A DNA stretch of 6,628 nucleotides from Candidatus Limnocylindria bacterium (lineage in GTDB: Bacteria; Chloroflexota; Limnocylindria; QHBO01), in NCBI GenBank assembly GCA_030146365.1, contig JASLBU010000119.1, positions 1 to 6,628 on the forward strand. Direction: 5' to 3'. Both the position numbers and the translations under genes were made by a program. Every line of letters begins with the position of its first letter. Positions within the stretch are counted from its first letter, which is position 1. Of the stretch, positions 6,155-6,628 are shown one piece after another. The notes under the pieces were generated by a model. The model saw only the letters and a list, made by a program, of their open reading frames with translations, was not told the origin of the DNA and ran no database searches.

Positions 6155-6194
6155 GGCCGCACCCTCTCGAACGAGAGCCGGTGCGGCCTTTTTT
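6155..6194 (+). terminator. Intrinsic terminator/attenuator upstream of metY
   Basis: GGCCGCACC (6155-6163) pairs perfectly with GGTGCGGCC (6180-6188). The stem continues inside as CTCTC (6164-6168) with GAGAG (6173-6177) around a GAAC loop, with a two-C bulge (6178-6179). Six T (6189-6194) follow directly. This is a textbook Rho-independent terminator. It lies 226 nt after the regulator stop and 117 nt before metY. A terminator for the upstream operon is possible, but the leader ORF and the competing pairing favour an attenuator. Confidence 0.9.
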
Positions 6195-6205
6195 GGTTCC
6201 CTTCA

Positions 6206-6246
6206 GCGACGCGGACGAGCCGCCTTTCCCCTCGGGGCCGCGTCGC
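6206..6246 (+). repeat. Perfect 9-bp inverted repeat in the metY leader (hairpin 1)
   Basis: GCGACGCGG (6206-6214) pairs with CCGCGTCGC (6238-6246). Within the loop, CGAG (6216-6219) can pair with CTCG (6231-6234). There is no T-run after it, so it is not a terminator. It could be an RNA structure or a DNA operator. Confidence 0.7.
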
Positions 6247-6286
6247 ACGACCACCACCGCGTTCCCGTGTCCTCTCCGGTGGTCGT
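6247..6286 (+). repeat. Perfect 9-bp inverted repeat in the metY leader (hairpin 2)
   Basis: ACGACCACC (6247-6255) pairs with GGTGGTCGT (6278-6286) around a 22-nt loop. It begins on the base after hairpin 1 and ends six bases before the metY ribosome-binding site, so the two stems could stack. A role in stability or translation of the metY message is possible. Confidence 0.7.
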
Positions 6287-6292
6287 CATCAC

Positions 6293-6298
6293 GAAGGA
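6293..6298 (+). promoter_or_regulatory. Shine-Dalgarno site of metY
   Basis: GAAGGA lies 12 nt before the ATG at 6311, slightly far but the only purine-rich site near the start. Confidence 0.55.
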
Positions 6299-6310
6299 CC
6301 GATACGAGAC

Positions 6311-6628
6311 ATGAGCGACACGAACGGCAACGGCACCAGCGGCAACGGGCAGGCGCCCGACCGAGCCCCCCTCACCGAGACCCTGGCACTCCATGCCGGC
6401 CAGCAGCCGGACCCGACCACCGGCTCCCGCGCGGTGCCGATCTATGCCACCAGCTCCTACAGCTTCCAGGACGCCGGCCATGCGGCCCGGCTCTTCGCGC
6501 TCGAGGAGTTCGGGAACATCTACACCCGGATCATGAACCCGACCACGGACGTGTTCGAGCAGCGCATCGCGGCGCTCGAGGGCGGCGCCGCGGCGCTTGG
6601 CCTCGCCTCGGGCCAGGCCGCTGAAACG
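6311..6628 (+). CDS. metY: O-acetylhomoserine sulfhydrylase MetY, N-terminal part
   Basis: The frame is open for 106 codons from ATG 6311 to the window edge, so the gene is truncated by the window. After a Gly/Asn/Thr-rich start (residues 1-20), the sequence shows the hallmarks of the MetY branch of PLP-dependent Cys/Met metabolism enzymes: ETLALHAGQQPDPTTGSRAV (23-42), PIYATSSYSF (43-52), a segment ending FGNIYTRIMNPTTD (about 66-79) and the start of the cofactor-binding region GGAAALGLASGQAAE. The enzyme joins sulfide to O-acetyl-L-homoserine to give homocysteine in the cytoplasm, the direct-sulfhydrylation route to methionine. The PLP lysine lies beyond the window. The long structured leader with terminator implies transcriptional attenuation. 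Cystathionine gamma-synthase is less likely given the NIYTRIMNPTTD wording. Confidence 0.95.
   Translation, partial: MSDTNGNGTSGNGQAPDRAPLTETLALHAGQQPDPTTGSRAVPIYATSSYSFQDAGHAARLFALEEFGNIYTRIMNPTTDVFEQRIAALEGGAAALGLASGQAAET

Larger units (their letters stand above)
5930..6310 (+). promoter_or_regulatory. 381-bp metY upstream region
   Basis: No full-size gene fits here. The stretch holds, in order: a 7-bp inverted repeat GGTTGCG/CGCAACC (5946-5952 and 5988-5994), repeated GCAACCG half-sites, a TTGACA box with possible -10 boxes, a short leader ORF, a strong intrinsic terminator, two perfect hairpins, and a GAAGGA ribosome-binding site. This density of ordered RNA structure is that of a regulated leader. 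The parts are listed separately. Confidence 0.7.

Noticed and set aside
6036..6310. A SAM or SAH riboswitch, or a T-box, ahead of metY
   Set aside because: I find neither the conserved cores of SAM-I, SAM-IV or SAH aptamers nor the T-box GGTGGNACC bulge pairing. A covariance search could overturn this.
6181..6624. A 147-codon plus-strand frame running through the terminator and metY
   Set aside because: It starts inside the terminator stem and its later part is out of frame with the clear MetY sequence, giving an Arg/His/Pro-rich product.

Overview
This is a GC-rich bacterial window with a strong preference for G or C at third codon positions. It suggests a high-GC Chloroflexota or Actinobacteria-like genome, but nothing in it fixes the phylum. 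No mobile elements, CRISPR arrays, rRNA or tRNA genes are visible, and all genes look chromosomal.

Layout. Positions 1-99 hold the 3' end of an unidentified plus-strand gene. It converges on a tight three-gene minus-strand operon (3353 to 124), transcribed leftward in this order: an FAD-linked D-2-hydroxyacid dehydrogenase/oxidase of the GlcD/D-2-hydroxyglutarate dehydrogenase type, an alpha/beta hydrolase, and an XdhC/CoxI-family molybdoenzyme maturation protein. The first junction is an ATGA overlap and the second is a 9-bp gap, so co-translation is likely. A 62-bp divergent region (3354-3415) separates this operon from plus-strand genes. These are a small, very acidic BON-domain protein, then a soluble GAF-domain histidine kinase and an OmpR/KdpE-type response regulator. 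Kinase and regulator overlap by 4 bp, and the regulator starts at TTG. The last gene (6311 to the window end, truncated) is the N-terminus of MetY, O-acetylhomoserine sulfhydrylase, which makes homocysteine/methionine.

The most interesting part is the 381-bp non-coding stretch 5930-6310 ahead of metY. In order it holds repeated GCAACCG half-sites next to a TTGACA box, a short leader ORF with a Met-Cys-Met cluster, and a hairpin inside that ORF. Next comes a strong intrinsic terminator (9-bp GC-rich stem plus six T). Two back-to-back perfect 9-bp hairpins follow, just before the metY ribosome-binding site. A 9-nt segment of the leader ORF is perfectly complementary to the 5' side of the terminator stem, so an antiterminator and the terminator are mutually exclusive. 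This looks like an attenuation system that senses methionine or cysteine supply by leader-peptide translation and controls metY. It does not match the sulfur riboswitch consensus sequences I can recall. The function is inferred; the structures are read directly from the sequence.

How the genes fit together. The minus-strand operon is probably a small catabolic or redox unit for a 2-hydroxyacid, though the pairing with XdhC is unexplained because no molybdenum hydroxylase lies in the window. The kinase and regulator form a cytoplasmic two-component system of unknown signal. metY probably has its own promoter and leader and is not simply read through from the regulator gene.
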